Assembly (NCBI GenBank): GCA_900316615.1
Contig: ONDU01000005.1
Span: 1 to 64,000 of the forward strand
Reading direction: 5' to 3'
DNA: 64,000 bases
Source of the DNA: an uncultured Eubacteriales bacterium
GTDB lineage: Bacteria; Bacillota; Clostridia; Oscillospirales; Acutalibacteraceae
Shown in pieces: positions 38,895 through 48,922 of this stretch (position 1 is the stretch's first letter; each line of letters starts with the position of its first letter). The notes below the pieces were generated by a model. That model made no database searches and was not told the DNA's origin. It saw nothing but the letters and a program-made list of their open reading frames with translations. The position numbers were made by a program, and so were the translations under genes.

Positions 38895-40889
38895 ATGAAA
38901 TTTTCAAAGAAAGCATTATCGCTGCTGCTTGCGGCAATAACATTACATAGTATGAGTGCGGCAGGTACGATGAGCGTTTTTGCTTACCAAAATGATAAGC
39001 TTACATCTAACGCAGTCTGTGAACAGATTGCTTCAAATGACAGCGTTTCTGGAGATTATATTTACCGTTCAGACAACGGAAATATAGTGCTTGTAAAATA
39101 CCTCGGCGATGATACAGAGGTAAATATCCCGTCTGAATTTTTGGGAAGAACAGTAACTGCCATAGACACGAACGCTTTTAAGGAATGCAGCTTCATTGAA
39201 AGAGTAACAGTACCGTCAACCGTAACGCGAATAGGAAGCTATTCCTTTCAGGGCTGTACAAATTTAAAAAATATATCTATTCCATACGGTGTAACGGCGA
39301 TAGAAGCGGGTGCGTTTCAGGACTGCCGAAATCTTGAGGATATACCTATTCCCGAAAGTGTTACCACCATCGGCTCAGGCGTTTTCTGGGGCTGCAATAA
39401 AATTACCGAAATAAATCTCCCTGCCAGCGTAACAACTCTTATTCCAAGTGCAATCGGCAAAAATGAAAGTATAGTCAATATAAATGCAGATGAAAACAAT
39501 CCGAAATTTTCATCTCAGGACGGAATACTTTTCAGCAAGGATAAAAAAAGGATAGCAGCGTTTCCACCCGGAAGAAAGGGTACATACGCAATTCCCGAAA
39601 ATGTGGAAATTATAGGAAGCGATGCGTTTTTCGGCTGTGAGTATCTTACGCAGATAACTGTTCCTGACAGCGTCAAGAGTATTTTAAGCGATGCCTTCGA
39701 GTACTGCAACGCTCTTACAACAATCATACTGCCCGAGCATATTACGGAAATACCGCTTTCGGCGTTTTGCGAATGCAGAAATCTTGCGGAATTTAAAATT
39801 CCGTCAAGCGTAACTAAGATAGGCAATGCGGCCTTTGCAAACTGCAAGGCTCTTACAAAAATAGAAATTCCGCAGAGTGTAAATAAAATTGAAAATTCAG
39901 CCTTTTCGGGTTGTTCAAGGCTCACAGAGATTAAGCTGCCGTCAGGAATAACCTCTGTTGAGGGCTGGACGTTCAGCAACTGTCATTTAATGCAGAAAAT
40001 AGAAATTCCTGCAAGCGTTAAGAGTATAGAACAAAGTGCTTTCTATAATTGCCGCAGTCTTACAGACGTTTTCTTTGCAGGCAGTGAGGAGGACTGGCAG
40101 AATATAACAGTTGGAAATAATAACGACAGCCTGAAAAATGCAAATATTCACTTCAATTATGCTGAGACAAGTGTAACCCTGAACAAATCCGAAATGACCT
40201 TGGGTTTAGGACAGACTTATACTATTAAGGCTGAAATAACTCCTCAAGACTCAAATGTAACGCTCACATGGAAAAGCAGCAATAAAAATGCAGCAACCGT
40301 AAATTCAAAAGGCAAAATTTCAGCCAAGGGAGAGGGACGTACAACAATTACGGTAAAAACCTCTGACGGAAAAACAGCCTCCTGTAAGATAACCGTAAAA
40401 AAAGCACCCGATTCCGTAAGCCTGAACAAGACCTCTGCAATACTGGGTGTAAAACAGACCTGTACGCTTCAGGCTGAGCTGACACCCTCAGACTCATATA
40501 CCTACCTTAACTGGAGCAGCAGTGATTCGACAATCGCTTCGGTAGACAAAAACGGCAGGGTTACAGCAAAGAAAGTCGGCACGGCTGTAGTAACAGTGAA
40601 AACCTCAAACGGAAAATATGCTCATTGTACATTTACCGTAAAAAAAGCTCCCGACAGCGTAGCTCTGAGTAAAAATTCGCTGACACTTTCCAAAGGGAAA
40701 ACTGAAATACTTACAGCTGCACTGTCACCCTCAAATTCAGCTACTTACTGTAGCTGGAGCAGCAGCAATACATCTGTTGCAACAGTAACCTCGGGCGGAA
40801 AAATTACCGCCAAAGCCAAAGGAAATGCAGTAATAACCGTAAGAACCTCCAACGGAAAAACAGCTTACTGTGATGTAACAATTAAATAA
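38895..40889 (+). CDS. Secreted BspA-type leucine-rich-repeat protein with three Big2 domains
   Basis: Start placed at ATG 38895, 6 nt after AAGGAGG; 664 residues. A signal peptide ends near VFA-YQN. Residues ~60-415 carry about a dozen BspA/LRR_5 repeats (pattern IPSSVTKIGNAAFANCKALT), the type found in surface proteins of gut and oral bacteria that bind host or plant polymers. Three bacterial Ig-like Big2 domains follow, each starting with LNK/LSK and ending ITVK- or FTVK-like, joined by KAPDSV linkers. There is no sortase motif or anchor, so it is probably released or held non-covalently. It follows the AraC gene and has its own terminator. Confidence 0.88.
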   Translation: MKFSKKALSLLLAAITLHSMSAAGTMSVFAYQNDKLTSNAVCEQIASNDSVSGDYIYRSDNGNIVLVKYLGDDTEVNIPSEFLGRTVTAIDTNAFKECSFIERVTVPSTVTRIGSYSFQGCTNLKNISIPYGVTAIEAGAFQDCRNLEDIPIPESVTTIGSGVFWGCNKITEINLPASVTTLIPSAIGKNESIVNINADENNPKFSSQDGILFSKDKKRIAAFPPGRKGTYAIPENVEIIGSDAFFGCEYLTQITVPDSVKSILSDAFEYCNALTTIILPEHITEIPLSAFCECRNLAEFKIPSSVTKIGNAAFANCKALTKIEIPQSVNKIENSAFSGCSRLTEIKLPSGITSVEGWTFSNCHLMQKIEIPASVKSIEQSAFYNCRSLTDVFFAGSEEDWQNITVGNNNDSLKNANIHFNYAETSVTLNKSEMTLGLGQTYTIKAEITPQDSNVTLTWKSSNKNAATVNSKGKISAKGEGRTTITVKTSDGKTASCKITVKKAPDSVSLNKTSAILGVKQTCTLQAELTPSDSYTYLNWSSSDSTIASVDKNGRVTAKKVGTAVVTVKTSNGKYAHCTFTVKKAPDSVALSKNSLTLSKGKTEILTAALSPSNSATYCSWSSSNTSVATVTSGGKITAKAKGNAVITVRTSNGKTAYCDVTIK

Positions 40890-40908
40890 GACGTTTAAAA
40901 TCAGAAAG

Positions 40909-40943
40909 CTCGAAATTCAGTTAATCAGAATTTCGGGCTTTTT
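40909..40943 (+). terminator. intrinsic terminator of the LRR protein gene
   Basis: CTCGAAATTC (ending 40918) pairs with GAATTTCGGG (from 40928) with one G-T pair, extended by AAAG/CTTT, then T to 40943. Confidence 0.85.
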
Positions 40944-40989
40944 CCTTTTGCGTTGAGAGCTTAAGTTTAATTAATTAACATAATCATAC

Positions 40990-41018
40990 TTGCAGTTGCT
41001 TTTGGTTTGTGTTATCAT
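40990..41018 (+). promoter_or_regulatory. promoter of the miaB operon
   Basis: TTGCAG (40990-40995), 17-nt spacer, TATCAT (41013-41018). The TTG start of miaB follows at 41053. Confidence 0.6.
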
Positions 41019-41052
41019 ATGAGATACAGTTTCAGGATTGGAGTAGTTTTAT

Positions 41053-42459
41053 TTGCAGACTATAAATGAAGTCAAAAATCTGAATGACGAGTATATACCT
41101 CTTGTTGCTCAGATTATGGAGATACGCAAAAGGGGAAGTACGCCTCTTGCTTATATAAGAACATACGGTTGTCAGCAGAATGTTGCGGACAGTGAACAGA
41201 TAAAGGGACTTCTTGAACAGATGGGCTATGATTTTACCGAAGCTCCGGAAGAAGCAGATTTTATACTGTTCAATACATGTGCGGTAAGAGAGCATGCGGA
41301 GGACAGAGTTTTCGGAAACGTCGGTGCACTGAAAGCAATTAAGCGTAAGCATCCGTCGGTACTTATAGCATTATGCGGCTGTATGATGGAGCAGGAGCAT
41401 ATAGCAAACCGTATTTACAAGAGCTTTCCGTTTGTCGGACTTGTTTTCGGTACAAACTATATACATAAGCTTCCGAAGCTTATGTATGACTGCCTTGTGG
41501 ACGGAAAAAGACTTGTTGCAAGAGGCGACAGTGATATAACCGTATACGAAAATATACCCGTCAGACGTGACGGAACGTTCAAGGCATGGCTGCCGATTAT
41601 GTACGGCTGCGATAATTTCTGCACGTATTGTATAGTTCCTTATGTAAGAGGAAGAGAAAGAAGCAGAAGACCTGATGTTATAATCTCACAGGCAAAGGAG
41701 CTTATTGCAAAGGGATACAAGGAAATTACACTTCTCGGACAGAATGTCAATTCTTACGGAAAAGGGCTTCCTCCGGAAAATAAAATGACGTTCGCACAGC
41801 TTATATCAGAAATTGATAAAATTGAAGGAGACTATATTCTCCGCTTTATGACATCTCATCCTAAGGACTGTTCTAAGGAACTGATTGATACTATTGCAGA
41901 AAGCAGACATATATCAGTTCATCTTCACCTGCCCTTCCAAAGCGGCAGCGACAGGATACTTAAACAGATGAACAGACGCTATGACAGGGAAAAATATCTT
42001 GAGATTACAGACTATGCAAAGAAAAAAATACCTCAGCTTTCACTCACAAGCGATATTATAGTCGGCTTCCCCGGGGAGACATACGAGGACTTTAAGCAGA
42101 CGCTTTCTCTTGTGGAGGAAGTAGGCTTTACTTCTCTGTTTACGTTTATTTATTCTCCGAGAAACGGAACGCCTGCCGCAAAAATGCCTGACCCTGTAAG
42201 CTATGAGGAGAAAAACAGATGGTTTCAGGAGCTTCTGGCATTACAGGAAAAAATTTCCGCAAAACGCTGTGCGGATATGGTAGGAAAGCAGTACCGTGTT
42301 CTTGTGGAGGGTCTGAATGAAAAAAACAATGAGCTTCAGACCCGTACATCAGGCAATATCATAGTTGAGGTATCGGGCTCTGAAAATCTTATCGGAACTT
42401 TTCAGACGGTAGAAATTACATCTGCAAGAAACTGGATACTTAAAGGAAAAATTATCTGA
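41053..42459 (+). CDS. miaB: tRNA-2-methylthio-N6-dimethylallyladenosine synthase MiaB
   Basis: 468 residues from a TTG start after TTGGAG. The UPF0004 domain begins TYGCQQNVADSEQIKGLLE with cysteines for the second iron-sulfur cluster (CQ.., NTCAVREHAED, LCGCMMEQ). The radical-SAM cluster motif CDNFCTYC has Cys186, 190 and 193. A TRAM RNA-binding domain closes the protein. It adds a methylthio group to i6A37 of tRNAs reading UNN codons, acting after MiaA, whose gene lies 5.4 kb downstream in the same run. Length is normal. Confidence 0.96.
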   Translation: MQTINEVKNLNDEYIPLVAQIMEIRKRGSTPLAYIRTYGCQQNVADSEQIKGLLEQMGYDFTEAPEEADFILFNTCAVREHAEDRVFGNVGALKAIKRKHPSVLIALCGCMMEQEHIANRIYKSFPFVGLVFGTNYIHKLPKLMYDCLVDGKRLVARGDSDITVYENIPVRRDGTFKAWLPIMYGCDNFCTYCIVPYVRGRERSRRPDVIISQAKELIAKGYKEITLLGQNVNSYGKGLPPENKMTFAQLISEIDKIEGDYILRFMTSHPKDCSKELIDTIAESRHISVHLHLPFQSGSDRILKQMNRRYDREKYLEITDYAKKKIPQLSLTSDIIVGFPGETYEDFKQTLSLVEEVGFTSLFTFIYSPRNGTPAAKMPDPVSYEEKNRWFQELLALQEKISAKRCADMVGKQYRVLVEGLNEKNNELQTRTSGNIIVEVSGSENLIGTFQTVEITSARNWILKGKII

Positions 42460-42509
42460 TTTTTGGATTATTACATTTATTATTTTTTATTTTAAAGGAG
42501 ATTTTTAAA

Positions 42510-42914
42510 ATGAGTATTGTAGATTTGGCAAGAGAAATAGGCAGAGAGCTTCAAAAGGATAAGGATTACCTTTCGTTTAAAGGGCTTGAAAAGGCTTGCG
42601 ATGAGGATAAAGAGCTTCAGGATATTATAGGAGAGTTCAATCTTAAAAGAATGTCACTTAATGATGAGGCCTCAAAGGCGGACAGAGATGAGGATAAAAT
42701 TGCAAGGCTTAACAATGAGCTCAGAATTTGTTACGGAAAGGTTATGGAAAATGAAAATATGGCAGCCTATAACAAGGCAAAAACATCATTTGAAAACAAG
42801 GTTCAGCAGGCTATAGGAATAATAACACAGTGTGCCGAGGGAGCAGATCCCGACACAGCCGAGGGAATACATTCCTGTGACTGTGACTGCTCAAGCTGCG
42901 GAGGCTGTCACTAA
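42510..42914 (+). CDS. YlbF/YmcA family regulator with Cys-rich tail
   Basis: 134 residues. The first ~110 are a helical YlbF/YmcA (DUF964) protein: VDLAREIGRELQKDKDYLSF, DKELQDIIGEFN, and MENENMAAYNKAK. In Bacillus these proteins, with YaaT, affect RNase Y-dependent mRNA processing and competence/sporulation. The last ~15 residues are CDCDCSSCGGC-like, six Cys in total, possibly a metal or cluster site (Bacillus YmcA/YlbF/YaaT bind iron-sulfur clusters). AAAGGAG lies 8 nt upstream of ATG. It sits between miaB and mutS, as in many Clostridia. Confidence 0.85.
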   Translation: MSIVDLAREIGRELQKDKDYLSFKGLEKACDEDKELQDIIGEFNLKRMSLNDEASKADRDEDKIARLNNELRICYGKVMENENMAAYNKAKTSFENKVQQAIGIITQCAEGADPDTAEGIHSCDCDCSSCGGCH

Positions 42915-42959
42915 TTTTTTAATATCGGTTTATTATGGCTTAAAGATAAGCTATGGCAT

Positions 42960-43026
42960 GCGATTGCAAATTTCAAAAGCAAAGCTTTTGAACCCCGCAG
43001 ACAAATCTGCGGGGATTTGCAATCGC
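42960..43026. repeat. Structured intergenic repeat, copy 8 (two-hairpin form)
   Basis: Outer stem GCGATTGCAAAT (42960-42971) with its perfect complement (43015-43026). Only two inner hairpins: TTCAAAAGC with loop AAA (42972-42992) and CCCCGCAGA with loop CAAA (42993-43014). This is the shortest copy, a three-way junction. It begins 45 nt after the ylbF-type gene and precedes mutS. Confidence 0.9.
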
Positions 43027-43091
43027 AGCGTTTAAAATATGACTTTTTTACGATGATAAATTTTTGATTATAAATTTTGAGGTGAATTTTA

Positions 43092-45710
43092 ATGGCTGAG
43101 CTTTCTCCGATGATGAAGCAATACCTGAAAATAAAAAAAGAAAATGAGGACTGTATTCTGTTTTTCAGGCTTGGGGATTTTTACGAGATGTTTTTTGAGG
43201 ATGCAAAAACGGCATCGAGGGAGCTTGAGCTTACACTTACAGGAAGAGACTGCGGTCAGGCTGAAAAAGCTCCGATGTGCGGCGTACCTTTTCACAGCAG
43301 CGAAACATATATAGCTCGTCTTGTAGCAAAAGGATATAAGGTTGCAATATGTGAGCAGGTGGAAGATGCAGCGTCGGCAAAAGGACTTGTAAAAAGAGAT
43401 ATAATAAGGGTTATCACTCCGGGAACAGTTACAGAAAGCAGTATGCTTGAAGATGGAGTAAATAATTTTATATGCTGTATCTATTCTATGGGTAACTGCG
43501 TAGGAATATGCTACTGCGATATTTCCACAGGTGAATTTTCAGGTACGCTATTAAAGGGAGAAATTCCTTCTTTAGTTAAGAACGAGCTTGGAAAGATAAA
43601 TCCCAGAGAAATTCTCACAGGAGGAGATATTGTAAAATACAGGGAGCTTGACGTGTTTATCAGGGATAAGCTTTCGGCAGGAGTTGAGCCTATAGAGGAC
43701 GAAAGGTTTGATTATGGAGAATGCTGCAAAATAATTTCGGAAATCTTCGGTAAGAATACTCTCAGCGAGCTTGAAGATAAGAATTTCAGTTTTACAATAC
43801 TTAGTGCAGGAGTATTGCTTGAGTATCTTAATGATACACAGAAGCATGGAATGGAGCGTCTTAAAAATTTTCATATATATTCAGATACTCAGTATATGTC
43901 GATAGATTTCAATACAAGAAGAAATCTTGAGCTGATAGAAACTATGCGTAACAAGGAAAAAAAAGGCTCTCTTCTATGGGTTCTTGACAAAACAAAAACC
44001 TCGATGGGAAAAAGACTTATTCGTTCATGGATAGAGAAGCCTCTGTTAAGCTGCGGTGCCATAATAAAAAGACAGAATTCCATAGAAGAGCTTGTAAAGA
44101 ATACTGTTCTCAGACTTGAAATTACCGAATCACTTCAGGGAATATTGGATATGGAAAGACTTATGACAAGAATAGTCTACGGAACATCTAATGCGAGAGA
44201 GCTTCGGTCACTTGCAAATGCTCTTGAAAAGCTTCCTGCGGTGAAAAGGGAGATTGAGGGTACAGTATCTTCTATGATGCGTGAAATTTATGAAAATACA
44301 GATACGCTGGAGGACGTATATCAGAAAATAAACAGTGCCATTGTAAAGGAACCGCCTTTCAGCGTTCGTGAGGGCGGAATGATACAAGAGGGGTACAGCA
44401 GTGAGCTCGATGCGATAATGGACGATATGAACCACTCTTCCGATATTTTAGCCGAAATAGAAGCTGAAGAAAAGAAAAAAACAGGTATTCCGAAGCTTAA
44501 AGTCGGATACAACAGAGTGTTCGGTTATTACATAGAAGTGTCAAATTCATATAAAAATCAGGTTCCTGCCGAGTACATACGAAAACAGACGCTTGCAAAC
44601 TGTGAGCGTTATATAACTCAGGGACTGAAAGCCGTAGAGGGAAGAATTCTTGGAGCAAGGGAAAAATCTGTGGCTCTTGAATATAAGCTCTATGAAGAGG
44701 TAAGATGCTTTACTGCGGAAAATCTTACAAGAGTTCAGAAAACGGCTGAAAGTATAGCTAAGCTTGACGTTTTATGCTCGCTTGCAAATGTTTCAAGCGA
44801 TAACAGATACTGCAGACCCGATATAAATTTAAAGGGAATTATAGAAATAAAGGACAGCAGACACCCTGTAGTAGAACAGCTTGTAAAAGACATTCCGTTT
44901 GTTCCGAATGATGTTTTTTTGGATAAGGAAAGCAACAGAACCGCTATAATAACAGGCCCGAATATGGCAGGGAAATCCACTTATATGCGTCAGACAGCAC
45001 TTATAGTCCTTATGGCACAGATGGGGTGCTTTGTTCCGGCGGCATCTGCAAACATAGGAATTGCAGACAAGATATTCACAAGAGTTGGTGCGTCAGATGA
45101 TTTGTCGGCAGGTCAGTCTACGTTTATGGTTGAAATGAGCGAGGTCGCCAACATAATAAAAAATGCTACTTCTGACAGCTTGCTTATTCTGGACGAAATC
45201 GGAAGAGGAACATCTACCTTTGACGGAATGAGCATAGCAAGAGCTGTTCTGGAATTTGTAAGCGATAAGAAAAAGCTTGGTGCGAAAACGCTTTTTGCAA
45301 CGCATTATCACGAGCTTGCCGTTATGGAGGAGCTTCTTGACGGAGTTAAGAATTACAACATAGCTGTAAGAAAAAAGGGTGATGATATAAAATTTCTGAG
45401 AAAAATCGTTCCCGGAGGTGCCGATAAAAGCTACGGAATAGAGGTTGCAAAGCTTGCAGGTATTCCCGACTGGGTAATAAAGCGTGCAAAGGAAATTCAG
45501 AGGGAATATGAAAACGGAACAGCCGAAAATGTAAATAAAACAAAAAAGAAACAGCTTGAAAAAAATATTGATGCTCAGATGTCGTTTCTGGGAAGTATGG
45601 CTGAAAATGAAATCATATCCGACCTCAGGTCTACAGATGTCAATATGCTGACTCCGATAGAGGCTATGAATATTCTGTACAGACTAAAGGCAAAAGCGGA
45701 AAGCTTATAA
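43092..45710 (+). CDS. mutS: DNA mismatch repair protein MutS
   Basis: 872 residues. The N-terminal mismatch-binding domain has the Phe-x-Glu motif in LGDFYEMFFEDA. The connector, lever and clamp domains follow. The ATPase domain shows Walker A TGPNMAGKSTYMRQ, the ST motif GQSTFMVEM, and Walker B LLILDEIGRGTST. The C-terminal dimer part ends in the typical MNILYRLKAKAESL. It recognises mismatches and recruits MutL. Normal length. Start ATG after GAGGTG. A structured repeat lies between it and mutL. Confidence 0.98.
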   Translation: MAELSPMMKQYLKIKKENEDCILFFRLGDFYEMFFEDAKTASRELELTLTGRDCGQAEKAPMCGVPFHSSETYIARLVAKGYKVAICEQVEDAASAKGLVKRDIIRVITPGTVTESSMLEDGVNNFICCIYSMGNCVGICYCDISTGEFSGTLLKGEIPSLVKNELGKINPREILTGGDIVKYRELDVFIRDKLSAGVEPIEDERFDYGECCKIISEIFGKNTLSELEDKNFSFTILSAGVLLEYLNDTQKHGMERLKNFHIYSDTQYMSIDFNTRRNLELIETMRNKEKKGSLLWVLDKTKTSMGKRLIRSWIEKPLLSCGAIIKRQNSIEELVKNTVLRLEITESLQGILDMERLMTRIVYGTSNARELRSLANALEKLPAVKREIEGTVSSMMREIYENTDTLEDVYQKINSAIVKEPPFSVREGGMIQEGYSSELDAIMDDMNHSSDILAEIEAEEKKKTGIPKLKVGYNRVFGYYIEVSNSYKNQVPAEYIRKQTLANCERYITQGLKAVEGRILGAREKSVALEYKLYEEVRCFTAENLTRVQKTAESIAKLDVLCSLANVSSDNRYCRPDINLKGIIEIKDSRHPVVEQLVKDIPFVPNDVFLDKESNRTAIITGPNMAGKSTYMRQTALIVLMAQMGCFVPAASANIGIADKIFTRVGASDDLSAGQSTFMVEMSEVANIIKNATSDSLLILDEIGRGTSTFDGMSIARAVLEFVSDKKKLGAKTLFATHYHELAVMEELLDGVKNYNIAVRKKGDDIKFLRKIVPGGADKSYGIEVAKLAGIPDWVIKRAKEIQREYENGTAENVNKTKKKQLEKNIDAQMSFLGSMAENEIISDLRSTDVNMLTPIEAMNILYRLKAKAESL

Positions 45711-45731
45711 TCTTACTTACGTCAGCATGAA

Positions 45732-45828
45732 TGCGGCGATTGCGTACCGCAAAAAAATTTTTTGCGGTGAAACGGCAAAGCCGTTTCAGTAGCCTGCGGA
45801 ATTTTCCGCAGGCTAAGCAATCGCCGCA
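45732..45828. repeat. Structured intergenic repeat, copy 9
   Basis: Outer stem TGCGGCGATTGC (45732-45743) with GCAATCGCCGCA (45817-45828). Inner hairpins: ACCGCAAAAAA (45746-45768), TGAAACGGC with loop AAA (45768-45788), AGCCTGCGGAA with loop TT (45791-45814). It begins 21 nt after the mutS stop, splitting the mutS-mutL pair. Confidence 0.9.
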
Positions 45829-45891
45829 GCAGAGCTGAAAGTCGAGTGATATATTCATGTAAAAATAAATTCTTCTAAGGAGGCAGCATCT

Positions 45892-47892
45892 GTGGGAAAG
45901 ATAAATGTTCTTGACAAAAGCATAGCGGAGCTTATTGCGGCAGGAGAGGTTGTAGAAAGACCTGCATCTGTTATAAAGGAGCTTCTTGAAAATTCGATAG
46001 ATGCAGGAGCCGATGCAATAACCGTGGAAATAAAAAACGGCGGAGTAAGGTATATAAGGATTACGGATAACGGTTCGGGAATTTTAAGTGAAGATGTTCC
46101 CAAAGCGTTTCTTCGTCATGCGACAAGTAAGGTGTCAGATGCAAGTGACCTTGACAGCATATCAACACTAGGCTTCAGAGGTGAGGCTTTGGCATCGGTA
46201 TGTGCCGTTGCTAAGGTGCAGATGCTTACAAAGCACGAAAGTGAAAATACAGGTACACTTTACGAAATAAGTGCAAGTGAGCAGTTAAAGTATGAAGCCG
46301 CAGGCTGTCCCAAAGGAACTACAATAATAGTGCGTGATTTATTCTATAATGTTCCTGCCAGAATGAAGTTTCTGAAAAAAGATGTAGCAGAAGGCAACGC
46401 TATTGCTAATATACTGGACAAGCTTGCACTTTCGCACAGCGAGATTGCTTTTACATTTATAAGAGACGGAAAAAAAGTATTGCAGACATCAGGCGACGGC
46501 GATCTGAAATCGGCTATATACTCTGTATACGGGAGAGAGTTCGTAAGCAAGCTTATTCCTATAGAATACGTGCTTGACGGAGTGGAAATACGCGGATATA
46601 TTACAAAACCTGAGTATGGAAGACCTAATAGAAATATGCAGAATTTTTTCATAAACGGACGATTTGTAAAATCAGTAACGGCGGCAAAAGCACTGGAGGA
46701 AGCTTTCAAAGGAAGTATAATGGTCGGAAAAATGCCTTCATGCGTTATGCACATAAAAATTCCGTTTGAGAGCATAGATGTAAACGTACACCCTGCAAAG
46801 GTAGAGGTAAGATTTATAAACGAAAGACCTATTTTTGATGCGGTTTACCACGGAACAAAAACAGCTCTTTTAAAGGGCGATGAAGCAAAAAAAATAAGTC
46901 TGAACAATGCCGATATTATTCCGCACAAAACGCAGCAGCCGTTTTCTTTTGAAAGTTCTCCGTATGCCGTAAAGCAGGAAAAGCCTGTTCAGCCTGCTTT
47001 GAAAATATCGCAGACAGAAAGCTTTTCCGATAAAAATGGGAAAGCTGAGGAAAATGAAGAACCTGAGATATTTATACCCAAAACAAAGCAGTTTGTTCAG
47101 TCTGCATACGGTAATTCAGAGAAATATGAAAGTAATTTGAAAGACGAAGAAATTATAAATAAGAGTAATGCAAAAAACGAAAGCATTACTTTAAAAAATA
47201 TTCCTGACAATGTCGAAATTAAAGAGAAAGTTAAAGAAGAAAATTTTATTGCAAATATTAAGCAGACTTCAAATGATGAAACAGAAATCAGATGTGAAAA
47301 TATATGTGATGATTTTGAAGAAGAACAGCTCAAATATCTTGGTGAAGCCTTTTCTGCGTACATAATTGTGCAGAAGGGTAACGATAAGATAATGTTTATA
47401 GATAAGCACGCAGCTCACGAAAGAATTATATACGAACGTCTTTTAAAGGAAAAGGGCAGGGGATATATGCAGATACTCCTTACGCCTGTAATAATTTCCC
47501 TTCCTAAAAATGAATATAATGCGGTTACGGAAAATATCGGGAAGCTGAGTGAATATAATTTTGAAATAGATGATTTCGGAAACGGAAAAATAGCAGTAAG
47601 AGGAATACCTCAGTATGTGGAGCATTACGGAATTGAGGATATGATTGCGGAAATTGCCGACAATCTTATATCAAAAAAGAATGACATAAATACAGAGCAA
47701 ATGGACTGGATATTCCATAGTGCAGCATGCCGTGCCGCAATAAAGGCAGGAGATTCCAGTTACGAGCAGGAGCTTATGGAGATTGCGAAAACTGTGGATA
47801 CAAATGAAAGTATAAGGTACTGTCCGCATGGCAGACCTGTAAGGTTTATTCTTACAAAAAGAGAACTTGAAAAGCAGTTCGGCAGGGTGTGA
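45892..47892 (+). CDS. mutL: DNA mismatch repair protein MutL
   Basis: 666 residues from a GTG start 7 nt after AAGGAGG. The N-terminal GHKL ATPase has IAAGEVVERPASVIKELLEN, DNGSGI and GFRGEALASV. A long variable linker (~340-475) follows. The C-terminal endonuclease domain has DKHAAHERIIYE, which keeps the DxHAxxExxxxE metal pattern with Lys in place of the usual Gln, and later CRAAIKAGD and CPHGRP. MutL of this type nicks the daughter strand in mismatch repair without MutH. The miaA start lies 4 nt after its stop, so the two genes are tightly coupled. Confidence 0.97.
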   Translation: MGKINVLDKSIAELIAAGEVVERPASVIKELLENSIDAGADAITVEIKNGGVRYIRITDNGSGILSEDVPKAFLRHATSKVSDASDLDSISTLGFRGEALASVCAVAKVQMLTKHESENTGTLYEISASEQLKYEAAGCPKGTTIIVRDLFYNVPARMKFLKKDVAEGNAIANILDKLALSHSEIAFTFIRDGKKVLQTSGDGDLKSAIYSVYGREFVSKLIPIEYVLDGVEIRGYITKPEYGRPNRNMQNFFINGRFVKSVTAAKALEEAFKGSIMVGKMPSCVMHIKIPFESIDVNVHPAKVEVRFINERPIFDAVYHGTKTALLKGDEAKKISLNNADIIPHKTQQPFSFESSPYAVKQEKPVQPALKISQTESFSDKNGKAEENEEPEIFIPKTKQFVQSAYGNSEKYESNLKDEEIINKSNAKNESITLKNIPDNVEIKEKVKEENFIANIKQTSNDETEIRCENICDDFEEEQLKYLGEAFSAYIIVQKGNDKIMFIDKHAAHERIIYERLLKEKGRGYMQILLTPVIISLPKNEYNAVTENIGKLSEYNFEIDDFGNGKIAVRGIPQYVEHYGIEDMIAEIADNLISKKNDINTEQMDWIFHSAACRAAIKAGDSSYEQELMEIAKTVDTNESIRYCPHGRPVRFILTKRELEKQFGRV

Positions 47893-47896
47893 TATT

Positions 47897-48844
47897 TTGG
47901 AAAACAATAAAAAAATACCGCTTGTTGTCATATGCGGACCTACAGCCTCGGGAAAGACAGCACTGAGCCTAAGTCTTGCACGATACCTTGACGCTGAAAT
48001 TGTTTCAGCCGATTCCATGCAGATTTATAAGGGAATGGATATAGCTACGGCAAAGCCTTCAAAAAGCGAAATGGAAAGCGTAAAGCACCATCTTATAGGA
48101 TTTGTTGAAACAGATAAAAATTACAGCGTTGCCGAATATGCAGTTAAAGCGAGAGAGGTTATAGCGAACATTTACGAAAGAGGAAAAATTCCGTTTCTGG
48201 TAGGAGGTACGGGACTTTACATAAGCTCCATTCTGGATAATATAGAGTTCGGAAAGGAAAATTATGATAATAAAGTGAGAGAAGCTTTGAACAAAAGACT
48301 TCTTACTGAGGGGGCAGAGGTTCTGCTAAGGGAGCTTGCAGAGTTTGACCCTGTATCCGCTCAGAGAATAGGTATGTCAAATCACCGCAGGCTTATAAGA
48401 GCGATTGAAATTTATAAAACTACAGGTAAGACAATGACAAGCTTTATTGAGGAATCAAAGCTTACACCGTCGCCGTACAATGATGTAAGGCTTGGAATTA
48501 CGTGCTTTGACAGGCAGAAGCTCTATGACAGGATAAATTTAAGAGTAGATGAGATGATTGGGAACGGTCTTATTGAGGAAGCGGAGAATTTTCTGAAAAG
48601 AGGATATACCTCCACGGGAGCAAAGGCTATAGGCTACAAGGAGCTTGAGCCGTATTTCAGGGATATGATTACGCTTGATGAAGCGGTGGAAAACCTGAAG
48701 CGTGAAACAAGACGTTATGCGAAACGTCAGCTTACATGGTTCAGACGTGACAAAAAATTAATCTGGCTTTACAGAGATATTATGTCAGAGAATGAAATTC
48801 TTAAAAAAGCTCTTGAAACGGTTGAAAAAAGCATTATAATATAA
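47897..48844 (+). CDS. miaA: tRNA dimethylallyltransferase MiaA
   Basis: Start placed at TTG 47897 (LENNKKIPLVVICGPTASGK), 4 nt after the mutL stop with AGGGTG before it; the longer frame would overlap mutL by 26 bp. 315 residues. P-loop GPTASGKTAL, substrate motif SADSMQIYKGMDIATAKP, HHLIG, and VGGTGLYI are present. It transfers the dimethylallyl group to A37 of tRNAs, producing the substrate for MiaB. The C-terminal TRRYAKRQLTWFRR is the tRNA-binding signature. Confidence 0.96.
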   Translation: MENNKKIPLVVICGPTASGKTALSLSLARYLDAEIVSADSMQIYKGMDIATAKPSKSEMESVKHHLIGFVETDKNYSVAEYAVKAREVIANIYERGKIPFLVGGTGLYISSILDNIEFGKENYDNKVREALNKRLLTEGAEVLLRELAEFDPVSAQRIGMSNHRRLIRAIEIYKTTGKTMTSFIEESKLTPSPYNDVRLGITCFDRQKLYDRINLRVDEMIGNGLIEEAENFLKRGYTSTGAKAIGYKELEPYFRDMITLDEAVENLKRETRRYAKRQLTWFRRDKKLIWLYRDIMSENEILKKALETVEKSIII

Positions 48845-48922
48845 TATCATATCATTAGTATTGGTACAGAAGCTTTATTTTTTTAATAAAACTAAGGTTA
48901 AGATAATTGGCAGGTGATATAG